64,000 bases of DNA from Hyphomonadaceae bacterium (GCA_016791445.1 JAEUMP010000016.1:186001-250000); one strand, 5' to 3'. Positions 23,195 through 33,312 are shown, numbered from the stretch's first letter. The notes: generated by a model from the sequence alone, not told the origin. A program made the numbers and translations.

Positions 23195-26100
23195 TGGCCA
23201 GCCTCCGCCTTGTTGAGCGGTTGGTCCAGCCAATCCACCTTCTTCATTTTGCGGACGATGACGAACTCGTCGCGATTGGCGCCCACGGTGCCGTAATAGT
23301 TGAAGCCGTAAGCCAGCTGGGCGTAGCCCCCGATCATATGCGTGGGCTTCAACACCGTGCGCGTAACGGAGTTGTGGATGCCTCCGCGATGGCCGGTCAT
23401 CTCCGAACCGGGCGTGTTCACGATCTTCTCTTGCGCGTGGTACATGAACACCGTGCCCTCGCGGATGCGCTGCGACACGACGGCACGCGCGGTCAATGCC
23501 CCGTTTGCGTTGAACGCCTCGATCCAGTCGTTGTCCTTTATCCCTGCACGCGCGGCGTCCTTCTCCGACAACCAAACGACGGGCCCGCCGCGATTGAGCG
23601 TGAGCATCAGCAGGTTGTCAGAATAGGTGGAGTGGATGCCCCATTTCTGGTGCGGCGTAATGAAGTTGAGCGCGATTTCCTTTTCGCCGTTGGATTGGAA
23701 GTTGTGCGTCGATGCAGTGGTCTTGAGATCAACCGGCGGCTTGTAGACGCAGAGCGCCTCGCCGAACGCCCGCATCCACAAGTGGTCTTGGTAGAGCTGC
23801 TGGCGGCCGGTGAGCGTGCGCCACGGGATCAGCTCATGCACATTCGTATAGCCGGCGTTGTAGCAGACCTTTTCACTCTCGATACCCGACCACATCGGCG
23901 AAGAGATAATCTTGCGCGGCTGCGCGACGATATCGCGGAAGCGAATCTTCTCATCTTCCTTCGGCAAGGCCAGGTGCGCGTGCTCGCGCCCGGTTTGCTT
24001 GGTGAGTGACTCCCACGACTTGACGGCCACTTCGCCGTTCGTCTCCGGCGCCAGCATCAGAATGGTTTCGCACGCGTCGATCTCGGTCTCGATCTTCGCT
24101 AAGCCTTTCGTCGGCCCATCCGGCACTTCGCCATTGAGCTGCCTCAGTAGCGCAACTTCATGCTCAGTGTTCCAGCCAAGTCCCTTCCCGCCATTGCCGA
24201 CCTTGGTCATCAACGGCCCGAGTGAGGTGAAGCGGCGATAGAGGTTCGGATAGTCGCGCTCAACGATTGTGATCTGCGGCCCCGTCTTGCCCGGGATCAG
24301 CTCGCACTCGCCCTTCCACCAATCCTGCACGTCATAGGGCTGAGCCATCTCGCCGGCGCTGTCGTGTTGGATCGGCGTCAGTACGACGTCCTTCTCAACG
24401 CCCAGCACTTCCGGGCAAACCTCGGAAAACGCCTTGGCGATCGCTTTGAAGATTTCCCAATCCGACTTGCACTCCCAAACCGGATCAACCGCTGCGGTGA
24501 GCGGGTGAATGAAGGGATGCATGTCGGACGTGTTGAGGTCGTTTTTCTCGTACCAGGTCGCGGTCGGCAGAACGATGTCGCTGTAGACGGCCGTCGTCGA
24601 CATCCGGAAATCGATGGTGACGAGAAGATCGAGCTTTCCTTCTGGCGCTTCGTCACGCCAGGTGACTTCCACCGGCTTGCGGCGCCCGGTTTCACCGAGA
24701 TCCTTGCCAAGCACGCCATTCGATGTGCCGAGCAGATGTTTCAGGAAGTATTCGTGACCCTTGCCGGATGACCCCAACAGGTTCGAGCGCCACACGAACA
24801 TGTTGCGCGGCCAGTTGTCGGGGTGATCAGGATCCATGCAGCTCATTTCGAGCCGCTTGGCCGCCATCTCGCGCGTCGCATATTCCTTGGGATCGACGCC
24901 CTCGCGCGCAGCGGCTTTTGCGACCTCGAGCGGATTGGTCTTGAGCGCCGGCGCGGAGGGCAACCAGCCCATGCGCTCGGCCTTCGCGTTGTAATCGATG
25001 AAGGTCTTGCCCCAATCGCCCTCCGGCGCGGTGGGCGAGAGGATTTCCTTCACGTCCAGCGTTTCGTAACGCCACTGATCCGAGTGCGCGTAGAAAAAGC
25101 TCGTCGAGTTCTGCTGCCGGGGCGGCCTGATCCAGTCGAGAGCGAACGCCAGCGGCGCCCAGCCAGTCTGCGGACGCAATTTTTCCTGGCCGACATAGTG
25201 TGACCAACCGCCACCGGACTGGCCAATGCAGCCGCACATCGCGAGGAGATTGATTACCCCGCGATAATTCATATCCATGTGATACCAATGGTTCATCGCC
25301 GCGCCGATGATCACCATTGACTTGCCGTTGGTCTTCTCGGCGTTCGATGCAAACCCTCGCGCCACCGCGATGATCTGCTCGCGTGGCACGCTCGTTACCT
25401 TCTCCGCCCAAGCGGGCGTGTAGGGCTCAACGTCGTCGAAGCTCGATGGCATATGATCGCCGCCGAAGCCTTGGTCGACGCCATAATTGGCCATGAAGAG
25501 ATCGTAGACAGAGGCCACCAGCGCTTCGCCGTCTTTGAGCGCCAAGCGCTTGGTCGGCACGCGCCGCATCAGTGTGTCTGGATGGTCTGTCGAGGCGAAC
25601 CCGTTAGACGCCGTGTTAGCGAAGTAAGGGAAGCTTACTTCCACCACATCGTCGTGCGCGCCATTGAGCCCGACGCGCAGCTTCACATCGACGCCGCCAG
25701 CATCCTTCTCTTCAAGATTCCACTTGCCTTGCTCCCCCCACCGGAATCCGATCGATCCCGTCGGCACGACTGGCTTGCCGGTGGCTTCGTCGATACCAAC
25801 CGTCTTCCAGTCCGGATTGTTGGCTTGGCCGAGGCCATCGGCGAAGTCCGCAGCGCGCACCAGCCGATCGGGCACGTAGCGATCGCCCTGCTTCACAAGC
25901 CGTACCAAGAGCGGCATGTCCGTGTAACGGCGGACGTAATCCTTGAAGTACGGCACCTCGCGATCGCGGTGGAATTCCGTCAGCACCACATGGCCCATCG
26001 CCATCGCAAGCGCCGCGTCCGTACCCTGCTTCACCGAAATCCAGAGATCGGCAAACTTCGACGCTTCGGAATAGTCCGGGCAGATGACAACGGACTTGGC

Positions 26101-26922
26101 GCCCTTGTAACGCACCTCAGTGTAGAAGTGCGCGTCCGGCGTCCGCGTCTGCGGGACGTTGGAGCCCCAGACCAGAATGAAGCCGGAATTGTACCAGTCG
26201 GCGGATTCGGGAACGTCAGTCTGCTCGCCCCACGTCTGCGGGCTGGCCGGCGGCAGATCGCAATACCAATCGTAGAAGGAGCCGCACGCGCCGCCGAGCA
26301 GCTGCAGATAGCGCGCGCCGGCTGCGTACGAGATCATCGACATCGCCGGGATTGGTGAGAAGCCGAACACGCGATCCGGTCCGTGACGCTTCACGGTGTA
26401 AGCGTTCGCCGCGCCAATCAGCTCGGTGACCTCATCCCAGGTCGAGCGCACGAGGCCGCCGCCGCCGCGAATTGATGTGTAGGACTTGCGCTTAACCGGA
26501 TCTTCGACGATCGACTTCCACGCCTGCACAGGCGGCAGCGTCTTGCGCGCTTCGCGCCAGAGCTTGATGAGCCGTCCGCGCACGAGCGGATATTTCACCC
26601 GGTTGCCGGAATAGAGATACCATGAATAGCTGGCGCCGCGCGCGCACCCGCGCGGCTCGTGGTTTGGCAGGTCCGGCCGCGTGCGCGGATAATCGGTCTG
26701 CTGCGTCTCCCAGGTGACGATGCCGCCCTTGACGTAGATCTTCCACGAGCAAGAGCCCGTGCAATTCACGCCGTGGGTCGAGCGCACGATTTTGTCGTGC
26801 TGCCAGCGGCGACGGTACGCCTCCTCCCAGGAACGATCTTCGTCGTTCGTCACGCCATGACCGCCGGAATAGAGTTCGGTCTTGCGTGTGAAGAAGGCGA
26901 GACGGTCGAGTGTATGGCTCAT
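23191..26922 (-). CDS. narG: Respiratory nitrate reductase alpha subunit (molybdoenzyme)
   Basis: NarG reduces nitrate to nitrite on the cytoplasmic side using bis-molybdopterin guanine dinucleotide. The protein has 1243 residues, normal for the family. Ligands of the FS0 cluster are present as H50, C54, C58 and C93 (STHGVNCTGSCSW...RGCARG). D222 in YCDLPPASPQTWGEQTDVPESADW is the molybdenum ligand. There is no Tat signal, as expected. It follows narK by 12 bases and is followed by narH with a four-base overlap. Confidence 0.97.
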   Translation of the reverse strand: MSHTLDRLAFFTRKTELYSGGHGVTNDEDRSWEEAYRRRWQHDKIVRSTHGVNCTGSCSWKIYVKGGIVTWETQQTDYPRTRPDLPNHEPRGCARGASYSWYLYSGNRVKYPLVRGRLIKLWREARKTLPPVQAWKSIVEDPVKRKSYTSIRGGGGLVRSTWDEVTELIGAANAYTVKRHGPDRVFGFSPIPAMSMISYAAGARYLQLLGGACGSFYDWYCDLPPASPQTWGEQTDVPESADWYNSGFILVWGSNVPQTRTPDAHFYTEVRYKGAKSVVICPDYSEASKFADLWISVKQGTDAALAMAMGHVVLTEFHRDREVPYFKDYVRRYTDMPLLVRLVKQGDRYVPDRLVRAADFADGLGQANNPDWKTVGIDEATGKPVVPTGSIGFRWGEQGKWNLEEKDAGGVDVKLRVGLNGAHDDVVEVSFPYFANTASNGFASTDHPDTLMRRVPTKRLALKDGEALVASVYDLFMANYGVDQGFGGDHMPSSFDDVEPYTPAWAEKVTSVPREQIIAVARGFASNAEKTNGKSMVIIGAAMNHWYHMDMNYRGVINLLAMCGCIGQSGGGWSHYVGQEKLRPQTGWAPLAFALDWIRPPRQQNSTSFFYAHSDQWRYETLDVKEILSPTAPEGDWGKTFIDYNAKAERMGWLPSAPALKTNPLEVAKAAAREGVDPKEYATREMAAKRLEMSCMDPDHPDNWPRNMFVWRSNLLGSSGKGHEYFLKHLLGTSNGVLGKDLGETGRRKPVEVTWRDEAPEGKLDLLVTIDFRMSTTAVYSDIVLPTATWYEKNDLNTSDMHPFIHPLTAAVDPVWECKSDWEIFKAIAKAFSEVCPEVLGVEKDVVLTPIQHDSAGEMAQPYDVQDWWKGECELIPGKTGPQITIVERDYPNLYRRFTSLGPLMTKVGNGGKGLGWNTEHEVALLRQLNGEVPDGPTKGLAKIETEIDACETILMLAPETNGEVAVKSWESLTKQTGREHAHLALPKEDEKIRFRDIVAQPRKIISSPMWSGIESEKVCYNAGYTNVHELIPWRTLTGRQQLYQDHLWMRAFGEALCVYKPPVDLKTTASTHNFQSNGEKEIALNFITPHQKWGIHSTYSDNLLMLTLNRGGPVVWLSEKDAARAGIKDNDWIEAFNANGALTARAVVSQRIREGTVFMYHAQEKIVNTPGSEMTGHRGGIHNSVTRTVLKPTHMIGGYAQLAYGFNYYGTVGANRDEFVIVRKMKKVDWLDQPLNKAEAGQ

Positions 26923-26934
26923 CAGGTGCGTCCT

Positions 26935-29679
26935 TCAGTTCGTCGCCTTGGCGGCGCCTGCGGGGGCGTTGCGCTTGTTTTCGATATCGAACAGCAGGCC
27001 GCCCGGACGCGCATAGACGAACCAGGTGATGGCCAAGCATGAGACGTAGAAAATAAGGAAGCCGATCAGCGCGCCGGTGGCGGCGCCCGTTGCCTCGATC
27101 GAGAAGCCGAAGCTTTTCGGGATGAAGAAGGCGCCGAAAGCGGCGATGGCCGATGTGAAGCCGGTGATAGCGGCCGCTTCCCTCTCCGCCTGCTTCAGCT
27201 GATCAGGCCCGGGCAGCGCCGGCATCAAACGCGCCACTTCCTTGCGCATGATCGCGGGGATCATCTGGAAGGTGGATGCGTTGCCGACGCCCGAGGCGAA
27301 GAAGAGGAGCATGAAGCAGGCAAAGAACCCCGCAAACGCGCCTGGTGCTTCCTTTGCCCCAAGGAAGTAGATCACGCCGATCGTGCCGAGCATCATCAGC
27401 GCGAATACGACGAGCGTTACACGCGCACCGCCGTAGCGATCGGCGACCCATCCCGTCAGCGAGCGCGACAGCGCGCCGACAAGCGGACCCAAGAAGGCGA
27501 TTTGAAGCACGTTGACGTCTGGAAACTGCGTGCTCGTCAGCAGCGGAAACGCAGCGGAAAAGCCGATGAACGAACCGAACGTGCCAGTATAGAGCCAGCA
27601 CATGATCCAGTTTTGCGTGCGCGTAAAGATCACCGACTGCTCGGTGAAGGACGCGCGTGCGGTCGAGAGGTCGTTCATCCCGAACCACGCCACGAAGGCG
27701 GCGACGATGATGAGCGGGACCCAGATGAAGCCTGCGTTCTGCATGAACAACGTGTCGCCACTCTGCGTACTCTGCCCCGGCCCACCGAAAGCGCCGAACA
27801 CCGCCATGGTGATGGCGATCGGCACCAGGAATTGCATGGCGCTGACGCCGAGATTGCCAAGCCCGGCATTAAGCGCGAGCGCATTGCCCTTCTCGGCCCG
27901 CGGGAAGAAGAAACCGATGTTGGACATCGACGACGCGAAATTGCCGCCGCCCAAACCACACAACAACGCCAGACCGAGCATGATCCAGTATGGCGTTTCT
28001 GGATTTTGCACGGCGAAGCCGATGCCAAGCGCGGGCGCTAGAAGCGACCACGTCGTCAGCGTCGTCCACAGGCGGCCGCCGAAAACGGGCACCATGAAAG
28101 AATAGAAGATGCGCAGCGTTGCGCCAGAAAGGCCCGGTAGCGCGGCCAGCCAGAACAACTGATCGGTCGTGTAGGCGAACCCGATGCTTGGCAGCTTGGC
28201 CACGACAACCGACCAAACCATCCACACCGCGAACGAAAGAAACAGTGCCGGAATTGAAAGCCACAAATTACGCGTAGCCACTTTCTTGCCGGCCTCGTTC
28301 CAGAAGACCGGATCTTCGGGACGCCAGTCCGCAATGAGGCCAGCGAGCGCAGGCTTGTGCTTCGCCGGTTCGTGGATCGGCTTCATTTCCGGGAACTGCG
28401 GCAACGCCTCAAGCTCAGTGCCGACTGCCTCCCGCTCCATTTGGCGGATCGCAAAGTGCATCCACAGCAGTGAGCCAGACACGATCAGGAACAACAGCAT
28501 GAAGCAGCTGGTCCATATGCCCGTGAGATCGTTGAGGACACCGAACGCAATCGGCAGAACAAAGCCGCCAAGGCCGCCGATCATGCCGACCAAGCCGCCG
28601 ACAGAGCCAACGTCTTTCGGATAATAGACGGGAATGTGTTTGAACACCGCCGCCTTGCCGAGGCTCATGAAGAAGCCCAGCACAAAGACGATAACGGTGA
28701 AACCAACGAGCCCGGTCTCGAGGCGGAACGCGATCGGGCCCTCAATGCCGTCGATCACATAGCTCGTTGGCGGATAAGAGAGCAGAAACGTCGTCGCGAT
28801 GCCGACAAGGAAGGTCCAATACATGACCTGCCGCGCGCCAACCTTGTCCGACAAATGTCCGCCGTAGATGCGGAAGAGCGAAGCAGGCACCGAGAATGCC
28901 GCAGCAACCATGCCGGCGGTCTTGAGATCGAGACCGTAAACGCCAACCAAATAGCGCGGCAGCCAAAGCGCCAACGCCACAAACGCGCCGAACACAAAGA
29001 AATAGTAGAGCGAGAAGCGCCAGACCTGGATGTTCTTGAGCGGCGCAAATTGCTCCGCCATGCTGCGCGGTTTCACGCCCTTGGCGCGGCGCGCAGCCAG
29101 GTCTGGGTCGTCTTTCGTAAGCAAAAAGAACAATACGGCGATAATGGCAAGCGCAGCCGCCCAGATTTGCGCCACTGCTTCCCAGCCCATCGCCAGCAAC
29201 ACAAACGGGGCCAAGAACTTCGTTACCGCGGCGCCGACATTCCCCGCACCAAAGATTCCGAGCGCCGTTCCCTGTTGGCCAGGACCGTAGAATTTGGAGA
29301 CGTAGGTGACGCCCACCGCGAAAGTGCCGCCGGCGATTCCGACACCTAACGCAGCAAAGAGGAATTGCGGATACGTCTCCGCGTAAGAGAGTAGAAACGT
29401 CGCGAGCGCTGCAGCCAACATGACAAGCGGGAAGACAGCTCTTCCGCCGTATTGATCGGTCCACACACCCAGGAAGAGCCGGATCAACGAACCCGTCAGG
29501 ATCGGCGTGCCGATCAACAATCCGAATTGCGTTTCCGTGAGCCCCAGGTCCGCTTCAATCTGAACGCCGATGATTGAGAAGATCGTCCAAACAGCAAAGC
29601 TCGCCGTGAACGCCAATGTGCTGAACCAAAGCGCGCCCGGCGCACCACGGTGTTCAACGACTGCGTCTTGTGTTGGCAT
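26935..29679 (-). CDS. narK: Fused nitrate/nitrite transporter (NarK1-NarK2 type)
   Basis: This 914-residue protein is two MFS transporters in one chain, about residues 15-440 and 470-905. Each half carries a glycine-rich nitrate signature: GGTFAVGVTYVSKFYGPGQQGTALGIFGAGNVG in the first, GLGGGNFASSMSNIGFFFPRAEKGNALALNAGLGNLG in the second. Fused NarK proteins are known in several denitrifying proteobacteria, where one half resembles a nitrate/proton symporter and the other a nitrate/nitrite exchanger. It is the first gene of the nar operon. A perfect FNR-type box is centred about 58 bases upstream of its ATG. Confidence 0.94.
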   Translation of the reverse strand: MPTQDAVVEHRGAPGALWFSTLAFTASFAVWTIFSIIGVQIEADLGLTETQFGLLIGTPILTGSLIRLFLGVWTDQYGGRAVFPLVMLAAALATFLLSYAETYPQFLFAALGVGIAGGTFAVGVTYVSKFYGPGQQGTALGIFGAGNVGAAVTKFLAPFVLLAMGWEAVAQIWAAALAIIAVLFFLLTKDDPDLAARRAKGVKPRSMAEQFAPLKNIQVWRFSLYYFFVFGAFVALALWLPRYLVGVYGLDLKTAGMVAAAFSVPASLFRIYGGHLSDKVGARQVMYWTFLVGIATTFLLSYPPTSYVIDGIEGPIAFRLETGLVGFTVIVFVLGFFMSLGKAAVFKHIPVYYPKDVGSVGGLVGMIGGLGGFVLPIAFGVLNDLTGIWTSCFMLLFLIVSGSLLWMHFAIRQMEREAVGTELEALPQFPEMKPIHEPAKHKPALAGLIADWRPEDPVFWNEAGKKVATRNLWLSIPALFLSFAVWMVWSVVVAKLPSIGFAYTTDQLFWLAALPGLSGATLRIFYSFMVPVFGGRLWTTLTTWSLLAPALGIGFAVQNPETPYWIMLGLALLCGLGGGNFASSMSNIGFFFPRAEKGNALALNAGLGNLGVSAMQFLVPIAITMAVFGAFGGPGQSTQSGDTLFMQNAGFIWVPLIIVAAFVAWFGMNDLSTARASFTEQSVIFTRTQNWIMCWLYTGTFGSFIGFSAAFPLLTSTQFPDVNVLQIAFLGPLVGALSRSLTGWVADRYGGARVTLVVFALMMLGTIGVIYFLGAKEAPGAFAGFFACFMLLFFASGVGNASTFQMIPAIMRKEVARLMPALPGPDQLKQAEREAAAITGFTSAIAAFGAFFIPKSFGFSIEATGAATGALIGFLIFYVSCLAITWFVYARPGGLLFDIENKRNAPAGAAKATN

Positions 29680-29730
29680 GAACCGCCCCTCTGGTCATTT
29701 GCAGGGAGCGCCAAAAGAGGGCTGGTGCGT

Positions 29731-29744
29731 TTGATAGAGATCAA
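29731..29744 (-). promoter_or_regulatory. FNR/DNR-type box of the narK promoter
   Basis: TTGAT-AGAG-ATCAA is a perfect consensus match. Its centre is about 58 bases upstream of the narK start, compatible with activation from -41.5 and a short leader. Confidence 0.8.
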
Positions 29745-29823
29745 GCGAGACTAGCTAGGCTGCAGTTTTTTCCTGCGCGCCGGCCTGCCCAACCAAGCCT
29801 CTTGATGCATTGCGATTGGCCAT

Positions 29824-29837
29824 TTGAAAAATATCAA
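29824..29837. promoter_or_regulatory. Second FNR-type box in the narK/regulator intergenic region
   Basis: TTGAA-AAAT-ATCAA differs from the consensus by one base. It lies between the two perfect boxes and could serve either promoter. Confidence 0.55.
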
Positions 29838-29873
29838 GGCAAGACAATCGCCTGTGTGCGAATCTTCGGCCAC

Positions 29874-29887
29874 TTGATTTCCATCAA
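29874..29887 (+). promoter_or_regulatory. FNR/DNR-type box of the Crp/Fnr regulator promoter
   Basis: TTGAT-TTCC-ATCAA is a perfect consensus match. Its centre lies about 60 bases before the regulator's start codon, almost the mirror image of the narK arrangement, which suggests autoregulation and co-regulation of both divergent operons. Confidence 0.75.
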
Positions 29888-29940
29888 TTCTTGTAGCCAG
29901 GATCGGCGCCACAACATCACGCATCCCAAGGAGGCGGGCG

Positions 29941-30741
29941 TTGCGAGCGAGCGATCTTGAACGGGTGAAATCGCTGCCCTTGTTCACAGACGTGGCGGCG
30001 GACACTTTTCGTGTCGCCACGGCCGGCGCCCATCTTCAACGCTTTCCCGGCAACACCGTCCTACTGCTTGAAGGCGATCCCGTTGATTTCCTTTATGTGT
30101 TGCTCGACGGTCAGGTTGAGCTGCACGGCACTTGGAATGATCGCGAGACGGTGCTCGCCATCTTGCGGCCGGTCTCAACCTTCATCCTTGCGGCTGTCGT
30201 TCTCGACGCCGAGGCGCTGATGTCGGCACGCACCCTTGAGAGGTGCGAAATCCTGATGATCCCTGGCGACGCCATTCGCACGGCAATGCGCCTTGATCCC
30301 CGGTTTGGGATGGCGGTCTCGCGGGATTTGGCGGGCTGCTATCGCGGCCTGGTTCGCACGATAAAGAATCACAAACTGCGCAATAGCACCGAGCGCCTCG
30401 CCAACTATCTGCTGGCTCTACGCGCCGCTGATAATTCGGGCGGGGTCGTGCGCCTTCATCATGAAAAGCGCGTGCTTGCTTCGCTTTTGGGCATGACACC
30501 GGAAAACCTGTCGCGCGCGTTCGCAGCATTGCAGCAACACGGCGTGACGGTCGAAGGCGCAGTCGTCACCCTTCGAAGTATTGGCGCACTGGAAGCCTTG
30601 GCCAAACCCGACCCACTTATCGATAATCACGCGCCGCGCGGCGGCGAGATCGTTGCCGAGGCAGACGCTGAAGTGTGGTCCTCAGAATGGTATCGCGCAA
30701 ATCCATCGGATGCCTCAGCTGCAGGTAAGCGACATGGTTGA
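29941..30741 (+). CDS. Crp/Fnr-family regulator without FNR cluster cysteines (DNR/NnrR-like)
   Basis: The protein has 266 residues from TTG 29941, which has GGAGG upstream. Residues 13-115 form a cyclic-nucleotide-binding-like sensor domain, 118-145 a dimer helix and 176-199 the HTH. The recognition helix reads TPENLSRAF with E188, S191 and R192, the E-x-x-S-R pattern that in FNR reads TTGAT half-sites. The N-terminus has no cysteines for a [4Fe-4S] cluster, so oxygen sensing like FNR is excluded; NO sensing through heme, as in DNR, or another signal is possible. A 40-residue C-terminal tail is longer than usual. It overlaps mobA by eight bases and heads the cofactor operon. Confidence 0.85.
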   Translation: MRASDLERVKSLPLFTDVAADTFRVATAGAHLQRFPGNTVLLLEGDPVDFLYVLLDGQVELHGTWNDRETVLAILRPVSTFILAAVVLDAEALMSARTLERCEILMIPGDAIRTAMRLDPRFGMAVSRDLAGCYRGLVRTIKNHKLRNSTERLANYLLALRAADNSGGVVRLHHEKRVLASLLGMTPENLSRAFAALQQHGVTVEGAVVTLRSIGALEALAKPDPLIDNHAPRGGEIVAEADAEVWSSEWYRANPSDASAAGKRHG

Positions 30742-31336
30742 GCACGAGCTGCTCACCGCAACGGGAGGCGTCCTTCTAGCCGGCGGTCTTTCAACGCGCT
30801 TCGGCGCCGAGAAAGCTATGGCGCAATGGCATGGCGGCGTGCTGATGGACGCGGTCTGCGCGCGGTTCACTGCGCTCGCGCAGATTGCCGTAAGTGCTCG
30901 CCCCGGCTCAGCAGCGGAGCATCATGCTTTAGCGCGCGGGCTCGACGTTCTGCACGACGATCCAGCTTATCCTTCCGGGCCGCTCGCGGGTGTCGCGGCG
31001 GGCTTAGTTTGGGCGAAACGTCGAAACCTGCGCAGGGTCGCGACCGCGCCCTGCGATACGCCGCTGCTGCCGTTGGCAATCTTCCCAATCCTACTAAGCC
31101 AACTCGTCGATGCGCCGGCTGCGTTTGCGGCGACATCAGAGGGGCCCAACCCGCTTTGCGCCATTTGGCGCACCGATGTGCTCTCGGACCTGCAGGCGCG
31201 ACTCGCGGACCATCATCCATCGGTTCAGCGTTTTCACGCGGAGCTGGGCTCAACCGCCGTCCGGTTCGCTGATGCCACGGCCTTCGCCAACGCCAACACC
31301 AAAGAAGCACTGGCGGCAATCGAGGCACGGCTATGA
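30734..31336 (+). CDS. mobA: Molybdenum cofactor guanylyltransferase
   Basis: MobA joins GMP to molybdopterin, giving the bis-MGD form that NarG needs. The protein has 200 residues from ATG 30734, which has AGGTAAG upstream. It shows the nucleotidyltransferase start [25 protein letters not shown], followed by [17 protein letters not shown] and the PCDTPLLP metal/GTP motif. It overlaps the regulator gene by eight bases and moaA by four. It is the only gene in the cofactor cluster specific for the guanine dinucleotide form. Confidence 0.92.
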   Translation: MVEHELLTATGGVLLAGGLSTRFGAEKAMAQWHGGVLMDAVCARFTALAQIAVSARPGSAAEHHALARGLDVLHDDPAYPSGPLAGVAAGLVWAKRRNLRRVATAPCDTPLLPLAIFPILLSQLVDAPAAFAATSEGPNPLCAIWRTDVLSDLQARLADHHPSVQRFHAELGSTAVRFADATAFANANTKEALAAIEARL

Positions 31337-32325
31337 AGCCGCTGATCGATCCCTTCGGCCGCGCCATCACTTATCTGCGCGTCTCCGTCACCGATCGCTG
31401 CGATTTGCGCTGCATCTATTGCATGAGCGAGCGGATGCGGTTTCTGCCGCGCACAGAATTGCTCAGCATCGAGGAACTGGATCGCCTGTGCACCACGTTC
31501 ATCCAGCGAGGCGTGCGCCGATTGCGCTTTACGGGCGGCGAGCCGCTTGTGCGCAAAGGTTTCCTCGATCTGCTCCATAGCGTTCGCCGCCATCTCGGCG
31601 AAGGCCTGGATGAGATCACCGTCACAACCAACGGCGTTCAGCTTGCGGAATTCGCGGCGCCACTCTTTGCGGCAGGCGTCCGCCGGGTAAATGTCTCGGT
31701 CGATTCTATCGACCGCGAGACGTTCGCGAGGATCGCCCGCCGCGATCGCCTGCCACAGGTGCTTCAAGGCATCGAAGCCGCTGTCGCGACGGGCTTGAAG
31801 GTCAAGATCAACACGGTCGCGCTGAAACACGACAACGCCCACGAAATTCCCGAGCTGGTCAAATGGGCGCACGCGCGCGGCCACGACATCACGCTCATTG
31901 AGACTATGCCGCTTGGCGAGATCGATGAAGATCGAACCGACCAGTTTCTCTCGCTTACGCGCGTGCGCGAGGACATGCAGAGCTATTGGCGCCTGACAAA
32001 CCTGCCCGATCGCACCGGCGGGCCCGCCCGCTATGTACGCGTCGAAGAGACTGGTGGCCGGTTGGGCTTCATCACACCGCTCACACACAATTTCTGCGAA
32101 GGCTGCTCGCGCGTGCGTCTCACCTGCACAGGGCGGCTCTATCTCTGCCTTGGTCACGAGACCTCGGTCGATCTGCGCACACCCTTGCGCGCCGGCGGTG
32201 ACGAGGATGCGATTCAAGCCGCAATCGACGCCGCCATCGCTCTACGCCCCAAGGGCCATGACTTTCAGATCGAACGCCTCTCCAAGCCTGCCACCGAGCG
32301 GCACATGTCGGTGACCGGCGGATGA
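31333..32325 (+). CDS. moaA: GTP 3',8-cyclase, first step of molybdopterin synthesis
   Basis: MoaA is a radical SAM enzyme that rearranges GTP on the way to cyclic pyranopterin. The protein has 330 residues. The N-terminal cluster motif is C23-x3-C27-x2-C30 (RCDLRCIYC). The second cluster at the C-terminus uses C255, C258 and C272 ([11 protein letters not shown]...LYLCLG). [10 protein letters not shown] is the usual SAM-binding motif. One oddity: the last two residues are Gly-Gly, as in the active family. It overlaps mobA and moaD by four bases each. Confidence 0.96.
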   Translation: MKPLIDPFGRAITYLRVSVTDRCDLRCIYCMSERMRFLPRTELLSIEELDRLCTTFIQRGVRRLRFTGGEPLVRKGFLDLLHSVRRHLGEGLDEITVTTNGVQLAEFAAPLFAAGVRRVNVSVDSIDRETFARIARRDRLPQVLQGIEAAVATGLKVKINTVALKHDNAHEIPELVKWAHARGHDITLIETMPLGEIDEDRTDQFLSLTRVREDMQSYWRLTNLPDRTGGPARYVRVEETGGRLGFITPLTHNFCEGCSRVRLTCTGRLYLCLGHETSVDLRTPLRAGGDEDAIQAAIDAAIALRPKGHDFQIERLSKPATERHMSVTGG

Positions 32326-32576
32326 CAAAGCTTCTCTTCTTCGGCCGCGCCCGAGATGCGGCAGGCTGCAGCGAAATGATCTGTGACCTGCCCGCCAACG
32401 TGGAGACAGTAGCCGAGCTGCGGTCCTGGCTTCATCAACGCGACCCGGAACTCGGCAGCGTTCTCATGGCGCGCGATATTCGAGTCGCTGCGGACCACAC
32501 GATCTGCGTGAGCGAGGCCACATCCGTGCGGGGCGCGTCCGAAATAGCGTTCATGCCGCCCATGAGCGGAGGCTGA
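32322..32576 (+). CDS. moaD: Molybdopterin synthase sulfur carrier subunit
   Basis: This is a ubiquitin-like protein of 84 residues that carries the thiocarboxylate used to add sulfur to the pterin. The C-terminal Gly-Gly (PPMSGG) that is activated and charged is present. The beta-grasp pattern ([13 protein letters not shown]...[15 protein letters not shown]) fits. It overlaps moaA by four bases and precedes a permease gene rather than moaE directly. Confidence 0.92.
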   Translation: MTKLLFFGRARDAAGCSEMICDLPANVETVAELRSWLHQRDPELGSVLMARDIRVAADHTICVSEATSVRGASEIAFMPPMSGG

Positions 32577-32577
32577 G

Positions 32578-33312
32578 ATGGACCAGACCATTCTGCTGCT
32601 CATCTTGGCCATCGCCGCTGCCGCAGCGCTCTACTCTTCCGTCGGACACGGTGGCGCTTCGGCTTATATCGCACTGATGGCGCTGGTCGGCTTGGCGCCC
32701 GAAGAGATCAGGCCTGCGGCCCTGGTGCTCAACATCCTGGTCGCCGGTCTGGGCGCGTTCCGCTTCCTCCGCGCTGGCCGCTTTGATTGGCATGTGTTCT
32801 GGCCGTTTGCGATTACAGCAATCCCGGCAGCGTTCGTGGCCGGACGCATTGACGTCCCCGAAGACGTTTTCCGGCCGCTGTTGGCTTTCGCGCTGGCGGC
32901 TGCGGCTCTTCGCTATCTGGTGTGGCCCCAGATCGACGCCGTGAAACCAAGTGTGCCGCCGTCGAAGCTCGTCGCGCTGCCGGTCGGCCTCGGACTCGGC
33001 GCGCTTGCAGGCCTGACGGGAATTGGCGGCGGCGTCTATCTATCGCCCTTACTGGTCTTCGCCGGCTGGAGCGCTCCGAAAAAAGCGACCGGCATCGCCG
33101 CCTGCTTCATCGTGGTCAACTCGATCGCCGGTCTTGTCGGGCGTACGTCGTCGCTTGCGCTTCTCCCCAATTATCTGCCTTGGCTGGCGGCCGCCGCGAT
33201 CATCGGCGCGATCATTGGCACAACGTGGAGTCTGAAGGGTCTCGGAAGCAAGGGCGTGCTGCGCGTGCTTGGAGTTGTCTTAGGTCTAGCAGCCGTGGCG
33301 CTCGCCACATGA
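32578..33312 (+). CDS. TSUP (TauE/SafE) family membrane permease within the moa operon
   Basis: The protein has 244 residues and about eight membrane helices. The family motifs SVGHGGASAYIALMALVG near the start and LAGLTGIGGGVYLSPLLVF in the middle mark the two halves of a TSUP transporter, which moves small sulfur-containing or organic anions. It sits one base after moaD and overlaps moaE by four bases, so it is part of the cofactor operon. Transport of a sulfur compound linked to molybdopterin, or of molybdate, is possible. The family name alone does not settle the substrate. Confidence 0.85.
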   Translation: MDQTILLLILAIAAAAALYSSVGHGGASAYIALMALVGLAPEEIRPAALVLNILVAGLGAFRFLRAGRFDWHVFWPFAITAIPAAFVAGRIDVPEDVFRPLLAFALAAAALRYLVWPQIDAVKPSVPPSKLVALPVGLGLGALAGLTGIGGGVYLSPLLVFAGWSAPKKATGIAACFIVVNSIAGLVGRTSSLALLPNYLPWLAAAAIIGAIIGTTWSLKGLGSKGVLRVLGVVLGLAAVALAT

